The position numbers and the translations under genes are program-made. The notes under the pieces were generated by a model. The model saw only the letters and a list, made by a program, of their open reading frames with translations. It did not search any database and had not been told where the DNA came from. Positions 47,638 to 59,480 of a stretch of DNA of 64,000 nt are shown piece after piece (positions within the stretch are counted from its first letter, which is position 1; each line of letters opens with the position of its first letter). The stretch comes from Pithys albifrons albifrons (lineage: Eukaryota; Chordata; Aves; Passeriformes; Thamnophilidae): NCBI RefSeq assembly GCF_047495875.1, contig NC_092497.1:58943977-59007976 (forward strand), given 5' to 3'.

Positions 47638-50340
47638 CCTTAATTTCCCATAATTACGTTAAAAATAAGACATGTAGCTGGGTAAAAATAATCACAATAT
47701 CTTTGAATTTTTTTATGATGTAGATAGAGGTGGGGTGAGGTCTTCAAATGCATATAGGTATTCAGTTCCCCTTGATACGCCATGAATACAAGAAACAGGG
47801 TGCTACTGAAAATCCTACTGTTTGGCTGCATCTTTAGCTGCTAAGTATCTTTAAATTCTGGTTCTTAAGAACTACAACTAAAACCCTAGATCTATTTAAA
47901 TCTGCTACAAATTATCATTGAATTCCACAGTCCTAGGATTTCATCTTAAATCTGTATTCAAGCATCTAAATAGTCTGGTTTAATAAGTATTAAAATCCCT
48001 AACATGTCTCATATTTAGGTTAATATGAGTCCTGGTGTAAATTTTTAAATTTACCAGCAAACACATATTTTTAGAAATCTTGCCTCTAATTGTATATGTG
48101 ATCATTTTCATTATATTAGTAATTTTAAAGATATAGCATACCCAAATATAGACTATATTTTGAACATTAAAATGGGCCAAAAATGTCATGTGTTGTAATT
48201 CTGGATATTCCTTTTTTTAATTATTTTTCTTTTCCAGGATAAGATATGATACAGATTAATATGTGCTGCAGAAGCCTGTATATGCAGCCCTTTTAAAGGT
48301 TCATTTTAGAGAGTTGCAAATTTGATCTGACCACAGCGTAGGGTGTAAAGGTGAGAAAAATAACATGTCTGAATGTGCAAGTACAAGAAACTTATCACTG
48401 GAATAGCCTCAATATTATGGGACAGATTTGAAAAGATTTTGGCAATATTAAACCTAGATCTGGGGCACCATAGGATGAGCTGATTTTGTAGCTCACATCG
48501 GTTCTTTACTATGACAGTAAAACATCCCCATAATTTAAAAATAAAACAAAAACAACAAACAAGAAACAACAGTGTCACACTTGAAACAAACACGCTACTT
48601 TAGTAAATGGATATTGACATTTGTAAATGACCATGGTTTTTTAATAATTGATTTTAAAAATTGCTCTTTGTCTGAGACTTCTCTTGCAGTTTCTGTCTGG
48701 ATCAATTTTTACAGCTGAAATAATTCCTGAACTACAGAGCTCGTAGCAAGACCAGTGACAGATCCTAAACAGTAGCCCTATAATCAGGTTCTACTGCAAA
48801 GGAAAATATAAAAGTCCTAGGATTACAGCATTTTCCTTTGTTTGCTTACAGTAGTATACAAAACAAAACAAAAAAAATCCTACTAAAAATAAATTCATAA
48901 ACTGCTGCTTTCCTCCTGCAGAGCATTAATAGGTTTTAGAAATGAAATTCTTTTATTAATTTGATTAAGTCAAAGAAAAATCCAAGATTTCCATGAATAA
49001 TTCAGATTAACATCATATCTTCAAAAGTCATATGTAAAACATTATTATACGTCAAAAGTTCCTCACAGTCTAACATACATTTAATTTTCAATAATGTTGA
49101 TTTATAGTTTTATAAAGGCAAATAATAAATATAATAAATTACCCTTATATTTTCTGATCTCAGTCACTATAAAATAACTGCTGTAGTTTTACATTTTCAG
49201 TGTGAAATATTAAATACATAAATCAAAACAAGATTATTTTTCATCTGGAGCTAGCTGGAAACTGGTTTCTGAAACTGACAAATTCATTTTAGCTAAAATG
49301 AATGCTCTAGGAAAAAGATCTTTACTGAGTTCATAGCAGCTCTAAAAGAAACAAGAATTTTGCATTCTAAGATCCTGCTTTAGTTGGCTTCCCTCTGACA
49401 GGTGCTGAATCTTGTAAATGCAACAGCTAGAAGCAGCTCCAAGTTTCTCAAAGGCATTGTCCTGTTCTCCATGCCAGTATTCTCCTCACTCTGTTTGCTC
49501 AAATATTATTCTCTTCATGGTGCACAGCCACGTTGCTGCTAGGCTGACATTCCCCTTAGCTGAAATTTTTTGCTAGGAGGTGTTCCTATGCACAAATATA
49601 TATCAGTACGTGTGTGCAGGTATGTAACCATCCCTAGAAATAGTTGTTCAGCAAGAAAAACACTGGGAAATAATAAAAACTATTCTGATGCATAAAAGCA
49701 GATTCATCTGGTTTTACACATTTGTTGTCTCAACAGAAGCTTCATTGAGAGCCTGACATACTGTTTTGCATCCTTGATTAAAAAATGTAAATCTAATTAT
49801 AAGGAATCATTATAGCATTTAAATACCTTTCAGCTCTTAGTGCATTTAAACGTTCAACCACAAGAAGCTTTCAAAAGGAGTGATGATACCAGAATACTAA
49901 AGATTTCCAGGGTGCATGTGTGAATAGGAAGAGAAGCAAAACAGAGTCTACCTGAAGCTAGATATTAGATGGTTCCAGAAATTGGAACCACGCCATCAAC
50001 TACACCAGGACCTTTCTTGAAACCTGGGACAGAACAAATTTTAGAAGACTTTTTTGTGTGGAAATCTATTTATGGTCTCCACACATTGCTTTTTTCTTAT
50101 TTTCATTGTAAGAGAGTTTTATGTTTAGCACTAATACTCTGAAAGTACAATCAGCAACACAGTATGGAAGAAGCTGATCAAACAGCACCTTTTGGAGCTA
50201 CATGCTTACCTTTCCTTCCAAAGAGATAATGCTTGGATGTTCCTTGTTCAATATATTTGAAAAATGTCTGCATGGACACAAAGATTAAAAGTTGATATAA
50301 GTGTCTAGCATGGGGTAGTCAGATATTTTAGCTTGGAGTG

Positions 50341-50409
50341 TTTGTTTTGGGGGGTTTTGGTGTTGTTTTCATGTTTGAGTTTTTGGTTTTGGTTTGTTTT
50401 TTTTTTTTA
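50341..50409. repeat. G/T-rich low-complexity tract
   Basis: About 70 bp is nearly all G and T, with G-runs of six and two and a final T12-type run. It is a strand-asymmetric counterpart of the A/C tract at 47045-47148. Confidence 0.85.
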
Positions 50410-53400
50410 ACTTCAGCCTGATTTCTTTAATTTTGAGAACAAAGGGGAAAAATATCTGAAGTTCATGTAATCTGTTGTGGAGATGTGTATCACATCCACA
50501 TGGTAAGGTCCTGAGGGGCTGTCCCACAGCTGAATGCTACCATGGCCTAGCTCCCTGGATAGGCTGCTTGGTAGCTTACTGAGTATGACAGTAGACACAG
50601 AGAGGAAGTCTTTTGAGCATGTTTTTGAATTTAACTCCTAAGCAGATAATGCCAAAAAAGCATTTATAAACAGAGAAGAAAACAGAATTTTGCTATTGAG
50701 TTTGCTAGTTGATGAAGCACTACTCTTGAAATTAATACAAATGGGTTTTTTTCACTGTAATGTTACTTTTGTTACTGCAGTTTATTTTTTTAGCATTTAT
50801 CTTGAAGGTATGTTTCAACAGCTGTGCTGCTAGCTGCATTCAACCTCTTAAGTTAGCATTTCTCTTTACAACTAAAAGTGAATCTTACAGGAAATTAACT
50901 TATATTTGCAGTATTTTAGTAGTGGGATAGTAGGGTATTTTCTTCCTTTTTGAATCATTGTGAAACAGAGGCAACTGGATGTCACAAATTAATTGAGACT
51001 GCCAGGAACTTCATTAATGGTACCTGTAATTCTCTGTATTGATGTAGAGCCAAATCTCGAGATCTCTATGTGACTCTCATTAAGACAAAAATCCACTCAG
51101 GTAACTATGAATTTTATTTGCTCAAGACCTAGGGAAGGGTTTCAGTTTGGTGTGGTTTCAGTCCTTCAGCCAAATCCTTACGTACTGAAAAGGCAATGAA
51201 TGTTGATACCATCCAAATATTTGCAGACTGGTTTGATCTGACAAGAGAGGTGTTGTAAAATCTGAACTAAAACATAAGAGCAATGCACAATATATACTGG
51301 CTGAAAAGTCTCGTCTTCATAAATATTCCACCACTAAGCTATTTTACTTTTTTTATTCTTCTGGAGTCACAGTATTCAGTAAGCCATGAGTAGCTTCCCC
51401 ACAGAAAATATTAAATGAACATCTTCAGAAAACTATGACCAAACGGAGAAAGAAATGAATGCTGACTATTAGCTCTGGCAAGTCCATCTTAAGTTAATAT
51501 GAAAAGACACAGCCATTAACTTCAGTTATTCAGTCTCGGAATCCTGCTGGATGCTTCAAGGGAGTCTGTGACACAACAGGGGCAGAAAAAAGACAAGCAT
51601 TCACTGACATGTGAGGCAGAGATCGAGCATGTAAATGATCCAAGAATCCATTTTCTCTCTGTCTTGTGTTTCTCTGTATGCTGTAAACTGTGTCCCCTGC
51701 CTGTCATTTCCCAGTGGTCCAGCCCTAGAGGAAACATGACATTCTACTTCCATTTTTTTTCTTATGTCTACTAATCAGTAGTTACCTCATAGAAGCAGAA
51801 AAAGACAATTTAGAGGATAAAGTAAATCCATTGACAAAGAATCACATAGATGACTGACACTTCTAGAACAATATACTAAGCTGTTAGGTTGTTAATTTCA
51901 AAATTTGTTCGGGAGTTCTAGACCAAATCACACTGGATAAAATACGTCAAATCAGCAATTGTGTGAGTGGACTTTTAAAAGTACATAGAACACAGTCATT
52001 TATATGTATAGTTCAGCAACACTCTTTGTTTCGTTCACCTCTAACCATCTGCAATTTAATATTGTACAACTGCAGTGCACTACTGTGTGATTCGAAAAGT
52101 ATGTATATATTATGCATATGCAGATCATCATAAGCAACCACAAAAAAAAAAAGAAAAATGTATTGCAACCCGGTCTCATACAAATCTTTCACAAGTTCAA
52201 GCAGTTCTCCTTTTCTTTTTTTTCTTTTTTGCTTTCAAATGCTATCTTCTGCTGACTTTAAAGGAAAGAAAAACTGAACAGCACTTCTTTTCTGCATATA
52301 TAAACAGTTGCTGAGGTATCAGATCATCTTCATAATATAATTAACTCTATCACATTTAAGTTCAAATGTTATTTGTTGTTTTTAAAAATCATTGTATTCC
52401 CATAACTGTCATTCAAAATCTATTTCTTCATATTTGCCAGTTTTTACTTTCCAAGTTTCTGGTGATATCTTCATATATTTAAAATACTGAGTTCTTTTCA
52501 GTCCTCATGGCTAACTTTGAATTTTTATGTTCTCCTGTTTTTTGTTGTTTTTTTTTAATTTTGATTTAAAAATAAAATGAAGCTATCAAAGGAAAGACAA
52601 GTACTAAGAGCACAGTAAAAAATGAGTATCTGTTCAGGTTATGCAAAGCTGAGTCAAATTTAGTTTCTATGAAGTCCAAGAGATGATGCTCCACAAACAG
52701 GTGAGATGGTGATCAGATGTAAAATCTTAAAAGTAAATAGAAAAATCATATTCTAAGGCTTTTGAACATTCAGAATTGCTGTAGTAATTTTTCTGCTACA
52801 ACATATCTATGTTAAAGTAGTTAGGTGAGAAAAAGACCAGTGGGCTATGTTGGAAAGAAAAGTTATAAACTCAGAGTGAGAAAATGAACAAGATAAGGAC
52901 AGTGGGTTACAAGGAACATATAAGGAGCTGTAAATTAGGACTTCGTTATTAACAAGCAAAGAGAAAACTGAAACTGACTGCAGAAGTTTCATGAAAGGAG
53001 AAAACCCATGGAAGCAGCAATTTGGACAGACTGAAAACACCAAACTCTCTGAAAGACTTAACCTGCCTTTCAGAAGGTACTCTGTCTCTCTCAAAATGGC
53101 CATACCTTGTTAGACATCTTGGTCATAAAGCTAGTGACTTTGTTTAAACTTGCAGAGGTCAAGCTGGTACTGTTTTACAGAAAAGCAGGGACAACCCCCG
53201 TGTAAGGAAGAAGGAATCATTGTATCATGTGAAATGGTATCATGTGCCTTGACAAGGGACTTGGGTGGAAAGTGACCAAAACCCATTTAATCTCATGCTC
53301 ATGTACTTTATATGTGTGTGTGAGAAAGAGTACGCAAAAAAAATCCATTATTATTACAAGTCACAAGGAAGAAAATCTTACCTGAAATGGTCAGTTCATA

Positions 53401-55234
53401 TGTTTCCGTGGTTTTACTTTGCCTGATAATGAATCCTTTCTACAGTCTGTGTCTCTAAATAAGGTTCAAGGCTGATTGCTCATTAGCTATCGGTTTGCAG
53501 GTTTTTGCCATCAAATTTTGACAGGCTCCATCGGGTGATTCAGCTGTGAGTTATGCTCTGTTCAGGAATTGCCAACATCCAAGTGTACTGCTTTCAGTTC
53601 AAGAAGTATGGTCTGCACAATGTCCTCAACAAAGTGCTTTGCCATACTGACAGCATTTAGTATCAGAGATTTTTAAAATAATAATGTTCTTATATCAACC
53701 ATTGTGTGAATTAAAAATAATGGGTCCAAATGTGAAGACCAAGGGCATTTAGCTGTAGGAGGAGTGCCAACTGAGTGATGCTATTTGAATGGGCTCCAAG
53801 GCCCTGACTCAGTTACCATCACTTAGATGTCTGGTGTCACATCAGATGTGATGCTGTATCCCACTTGGCCTCCATCTGTCTCTCCAGAAGGCTGCAGGCC
53901 TCCTCATGTGCTGTATCTACCACTTCAGGCAGATGTCTTACATACTTTAGGGTATCTAAATATTTATGCAACACAACAAAATCAACCCCCAAATTTTCAA
54001 CTTCATTCACCTACGAGTGCAATTTGGCTCAAAGACACAAAGCACATACTGCTAAATGTGAGTCACAGCTAGGCAGAAGGCTTGCTGTCCAAAATCCCAA
54101 TATAGTGAATGAGAATCTAGTCAACAGATTCTAGAAAACCACACACACTTTATAGTAGGCAGCTACATTAGATCCACTGTAGAAGAGCTATTGCTGGCAG
54201 CTAATCTCAGATATTTTATTCTGGATATTAATCCCATGCTTCATATTGAAAGAAAAGGACACAAAGACAATGCACAGGCACCTAGTTAGAAACCTCTGAA
54301 ATGAACTCTTTAGGAATTCAGAGCACAGAATACATGGTTTCCAAGACCAATGAACAATTTTCAACTCCAAAATCATAAGTGTTCAAAATTACTGAACTCA
54401 ATAGCAGACTATGGTCTACTCTTTTCTGGAGAATGAGAGAACACAAAAATAAAAAAGCATAACCTGATATAGATCAAGTTCTCCCCATGGCTCTCCACCT
54501 TTTGCATTATGTGAACTTCAGTGGTTTTGTGTCTCTGTGAACTGTTTTGGACTACCTAATGATTGATTCACACATTAACTATGTAGGATATGTAACAATA
54601 GCGTTTCCTAATCATGGCACAACATGAACCATTTTGTTAACTAAGAGTAATCTGACTACCAAATAATGCTCACACCTATTTAGAAAGAACGCTAAGACCT
54701 TAATAAGGTGCAACACTTTCAGCATTTAAAATGTAGATCTAAAGAACTGTGAAGATTTTAAATTACCAAGTAAGCATTGCACTGGTCTAGGCAACACAAT
54801 GAATCATTGTGAATCACTTGGCAGAAACTGCAACTCAACTTCAAAGCCAAAATTAGTGGCTTGGACCTCTGGGTGGAGTGAGCTATAAAACACTAACATC
54901 AGCTTTTGTATGTAGCAAGCTCATTAGAGAAAGCTAACCCTGCCCAGTATCTTGTATTATTAATTTAAGGACTCTTCTTGCAACTAACTCTCCTTCTTTT
55001 CCTACACTCTCTTTCAATGTAAATGCAAATGTAAGAGGTAATACTACTGTAGTATGTGAACACATTTTCTTCTTCTGCAGTGTCTTTCCCTTGCTGTTTA
55101 CTTTTCTCCCTGCAGCAGCTTTCTGAAAATCCTGTTTTCAGGCACAGCACTCCGAGAGAAGGTTTCCAAAAGAACTCTCAAGACATCTGAGTGATCTCCA
55201 TGATAACCCTCCCCTCCTTGCTCTGTTCAATCCT

Positions 55235-55255
55235 CTCATGATTTCAAATCATGAG
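55235..55255. repeat. 21-bp palindrome, 10-bp arms
   Basis: CTCATGATTT and its exact reverse complement AAATCATGAG flank a single central C. It could be a dyad-symmetric protein-binding site or simply chance. Confidence 0.85.
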
Positions 55256-58209
55256 CAATTCCCAGAGTTTGAGTCTGTGAGAAATGAGCCTTTGGTGGAA
55301 AGTTGCAGGATTCATCCATCTCTTCTGTGCCCTGCTCTTCTCCTTGCTCTCCAAAACAGATGCAGAACAAACTTTTCTTCCCCTAACTGTGTCTATTTGG
55401 AGATCCATTACTGAAACCAGGCTGGAAACACACCATACCACCCAAAGACAATACAAGCAATTTTAAAATTATTCTTCGAGTACCTGAGAGCCAAACTTTT
55501 GACTACAATCAGACCTTTTCCAGAACCCAGACCTATGCAGGATGAATGCTAGGGATGGTTTTAACCAATTCACACTATCAAAACAATGTATTCAAATCTT
55601 CATTATAAATGAGAATCAGGCCCAGCATCTCTCAGTCTTGTACAACTCAGCTGTGCTTAGGTCTGCATGCATGAAGACAACTAAGAATGAAAGTGGACTG
55701 AAAAAATACCTCCCTACTTAAAAAGAGCTAATTAAAAAATGGAATGCAAAATAAATCAGCTAACTCATCTTAAAAGACGGAGAAGTGCAGCCCACACAGA
55801 AGAAAGAGCCAAACTACTGCCATTCTTTTTGCAGAGGATAAAGGAGGACATCTGTGAAAAATCCTCCCTTCAATTTCTCCAGAGTAGCAAGTGCGGGAGT
55901 AGAGTAGATATTAATCACATTCCACCCTTTGTATATGAGGAAAAGAAAAAAACTCTGTGGGGGGAATAATATGACTGAGAAAACCCACCTACCTTTGGGA
56001 TCAGATTTCATAATGAAATATAACCACCTCTTTGTTGGAGAGGTTCTGAGTCCCTGGGTCTGTGTAAGTGAGAAGTTAACTGTGTTTCTCTATTTTATAG
56101 GGGAAAGATTCCCATCAAATCTCTCTGTCTCAGGATACGTTCCAGCAATGAAGGGGAAAATATACATAGACTTCTAGCAGCATAAGTATACTCTTAAGCT
56201 GTCTTTTCAGACAGTATGTTAATTCAGAGCTTTGATGGTTAGTACTGGTGCCACTGCCCAATTAGTGGCTGTGTTATTAGGGCTCTCAGATGTGTGGATG
56301 CTCTGTAATAATTTCATTTGAATATGATTAATGCTCTTTACTTTCTATCTGAAGATGTTTTCTAGTGTTGCTTTGCACAGTCAAACAGTTTACATGCCAG
56401 TGGTGCCTAAAGTTCACAGAGTAGGTGGAGTGATTCATACATATATATTTTCCCTACAAAGACTTTGGGATCGTGCAGGACAAAGAACATATATAGAAAG
56501 TCATCTTTCTCATCAATAAATTGGATGTTGGAGACAACAAAAACCAGATTCAGAGGCATGAATATTTTTTAGTTTTATTTGTATCTAAAAATATGGGAGA
56601 TATACACCACAGTGCTCATGAAACTGTTCAAGCTGGTTTTAATAACAGTCATGATGTTAAAAAATGGAACTTGTGTCAAAGATGAACTGGGAAGAAACAA
56701 AAGAAGAGAAGTAACTCCTGTAGCACCTTTGTGCCCTTCTAGAATTGCTGCTCATCATTCTTTCTTTCAGGAGTTCCCTTGCTCCTTTTGTGCAAAAGGT
56801 ACCACCACCTAATGAAACAATTAAGGCCTGACAGTTTAAATACGCTTTTCTGTTCTTTTCAAGAATAAGTGCCAGCCATCAAGACAAACTATACTCACTG
56901 CTTCACTATCAGCACAGTCATTGTTATCCCAGATAGAGTGCCCTAAAAATAAAAGCCATTCTGTATGTGCAGCTTCATCAAGTCAGGTCATGTCAGCCCC
57001 TCAGGGTAGACAGCACTGTACTAATTTTATTATTCTATTTTTAAACATGACCTCCTTAGATCTTTTAGTGTGTTCCACATAACAATGCAGAATTGACAAA
57101 TTGTACTCAAGTTCTTACTCCCAACCACCCCCAATTTCTCAATATCCTACCCAATCAGTATGTTTGCTGTCCAAAACCTTGAAGAAGGGGTAATATTTGG
57201 CTTCATGCCACCTGTTGTACATTGTTTGGCTGTTCAGGGATCATGAAATCAAATAAAAATTTGTATCTGCAAGATTGATCAGTGTCAACAATTTAGTGCC
57301 CAGGCACAAAATTTCACGGGGAGATCCATCTCCTAAAACTGAGATGAATTGTACAAGCCCATGAACATAGTGGCAGCAGGAGGATTTCATTCTGAGTTAC
57401 CTCAGACACACTGATGACTAGAAGTCACCCTGAATATGATTGTGTCACAGAGACAAAACAAAAAATTCTTATGTTTTTTGGTACATCTGAGGAATTTGAT
57501 TCTCAATAGCTGTTCTCCCATAAAACCAAGGTCACTCAAACTATCTAAGACTTATAGTGCTAGCACAAGACAGAAAAATAGAAGGACTGCCTATATTTTT
57601 CAAGGCAAATTGATGGAACTCCACTGGTGAATAGATTTACACCAACCTGTAGCTCTTACATTACCATTCATATTCGAATTTTTTACACCAGTTGACACTG
57701 GACAGGTACATATATTGTAGGGTAGCCTTTTCAAACATGAGCTGAATAAAAATGTACTTTTCCTTCCCTTGCATCTATTCCTCACAGCAATAAAAATAAA
57801 AAGTTTGTTTCACCCAAACACCAAACTTTCCAAAAATCCTACCCTACACCAGCAATTTGGGAATTTGCACTTTCCCCGCTATTGACTAGAAACCTGAAAC
57901 AGGCAAGCAAAAGATATTGCAGTCAGTGCCACAATGCTGGTTTCAGAACATAACAAGAATCCATTCAGTGTTCAACATGTGCAGAATAAAAAAATGCACA
58001 ACCCTATGTGAGAGGAAGGTAAGGAAGAGGAACTAGGCTGTATTAAGCAGTTTGACTTAGCTAGCTCCTTAGTCACTCTAATTGTATTTTTTATCATAAG
58101 CAATGCCATATCACTGAGGGTTAGACAGATACATCTATTAGGAACCTTAGACTGAATCTATGGACAGCAAACAGCTCTCAGTACCCTGTAACAGTATGTC
58201 CTTAAATAG

Positions 58210-59303
58210 CCATACTGGTCCCTTGCAATGGTGGACAAGGTATTTGGTTTGTGTGGTAAAGTGTTCATAGCAGGGGAGGGGGGGGCTACAGGGATGATTT
58301 CTGTGATAAGCTGCCAGAAGCTTTCCCCATGTCAGCTGATGCCAATGGCTGAGGCCACCAGTGATGGTCATTGCACCTCTAGGATAATGAATGTAAGAAG
58401 AGGGAAAAGTTATTGTCTAGAAGTAGTCAGGAGAGAGGAGTGAGAATATATGACAGAAACAGCCCTGCAGACCCCAAGGTGGGTGGAGAAGCAACACCAG
58501 GAGGTGCTCCAGGCACAGAAACAGAGATACCCCTGCAGCCTGTGATGCAGAACATGGTGAGGAGGATGTGCCTCTGCAGCCCATGGAGGACCAAAGGGTT
58601 GCAGAGATCCACCTGCAGCCCATGGAGCACCCCACACTGGGGCAGGTGGATGCCCAAAGAAGTCTGTGGCTGGAGGAGAAGCTGGAGCAGGGGTCTGGTA
58701 GGACCTGTGGCCTCCTGGAGAGAGGAGCCCACTCTGGAGCAGATTTGCTGGCAGGACCTGTGACCCTATGTGGGACCCATGCTGGAGAAGCTTGTGCCTG
58801 AAGAACTGCACCCCATGGTAGGGACCCATGCTGGGGCAGCTCATGAAGAACTGTAGCCTGTGGAAAGGGCTCACATTAAAGTTTATGGAAATCTGTCTCC
58901 CATGGGAGGATCCCTATGCCAGAGCAGGGGAATAGTGTGAGGGGGAAGGAGTAACAGATGTGATGGACTGACAGTAAACCCCCTTTCCATTTCCCGGTAG
59001 CACTGGCAGGGAAGAGATAGAGAATTTGGGAAGCTAAGCCCAGGAAGAAGGGAAGGGTGCAGGAATGTGTTTTAAGATTTGGTTTTATTTCTTATTATTT
59101 TACTTTCAATTTTGGCAATAAATTTGATTAATTTCACTGAGTCTGTTTTGCCTGTGATGGCAATTGGTGACTGATCTTTCCCCCTGCCCATGAGCCATTA
59201 GCTTTTTTTTGTATTTTTCTTTCCCCTGTCCAGTTGAGGACAGCAGCATCAGAGCAGCTTTGGTGGACACTTGGTTTCCAGACAGGGTCAACTCACCAAA
59301 ACA
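58210..59303 (+). mobile_element. ERVL-like LTR region with internal tandem repeats
   Basis: I recognise the order of a common avian LTR. It runs GGGCTACAGGGATGATTTCT, AAGCTGCCAGAAGCTTTCCC, GGAGAGAGGAGTGAGAATAT, AACAGCCCTGCAGACCCCAA, several CTGCAGCCCATGGAG-type units, then TGGACTGACAGTAAACCCCC. The end comprises GTTTTAAGATTTGGTTTTAT, an AATAAA at 59117-59122, GAGTCTGTTTTGCCTGTGAT, GGCAATTGGTGACTGATCTT, TTCCCCTGTCCAGTTGAGGA and GGTCAACTCACCA. The AATAAA followed by a T/G-rich stretch fits LTR polyadenylation and plus orientation. The usual TG start and a target-site duplication are not visible, so the left boundary is approximate and the copy may be truncated. The apparent 154-codon minus and 116-codon plus frames are stop-free registers of the GC-rich repeat section, not viral genes. 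No gag, pol or env remains. Confidence 0.8.
58774..58930 (+). repeat. imperfect 40-49 bp tandem units inside the LTR
   Basis: Units starting GACCCATGCTGGAGAAG (58774), GACCCATGCTGGGGCAG (58823), GCTCACATTAAAG (about 58869) and GATCCCTATGCCAGAGCAG (58909) each contain GAA..CTG..CCATGG-like cores. Related CTGCAGCCCATGGAG units extend left to about 58530. The array is typical of this LTR family and explains the stop-free frames. Confidence 0.7.
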
Positions 59304-59438
59304 GGTAATACCTTCTCAATGAAATTTAGATCATGATAATGAGATAGTAGGAGACACCTAGGTCTGGTGCCTGCTGCACCATATTCCTCTGGGTATTCCC
59401 CAGCTGGTCTTCTTCAAACTTGGCAGGGTGCTGTATAG

Positions 59439-59480
59439 TTGTTTTTGGTTTGGGGTGGTTTTGTTTTGGGTTTTTTTTTT
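59439..59480. repeat. G/T-rich low-complexity tract
   Basis: About 40 bp of G and T only, ending in a T10 run, 135 bp downstream of the LTR end. Confidence 0.85.

Larger units (their letters stand above)
47638..58209. other. long AT-rich stretch, no gene seen
   Basis: About 10.5 kb with no recognised exon, RNA gene or interspersed repeat. Open frames are 98 codons or shorter and unremarkable. The structure present is simple: a G/T-rich tract at 50341-50409, an A10-type run near 52142, a T-rich tract near 52205-52230, a short palindrome at 53831-53845 (TCACATC-A-GATGTGA) and a 21-bp palindrome at 55235-55255. Confidence 0.55.

Noticed and set aside
58410..58874. 154-codon minus-strand frame, the second longest in the window
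   Set aside because: It lies inside the tandem-repeat part of an LTR. Its P/S/L/H-rich translation is a by-product of CTGCAGCCCATGG-type units.
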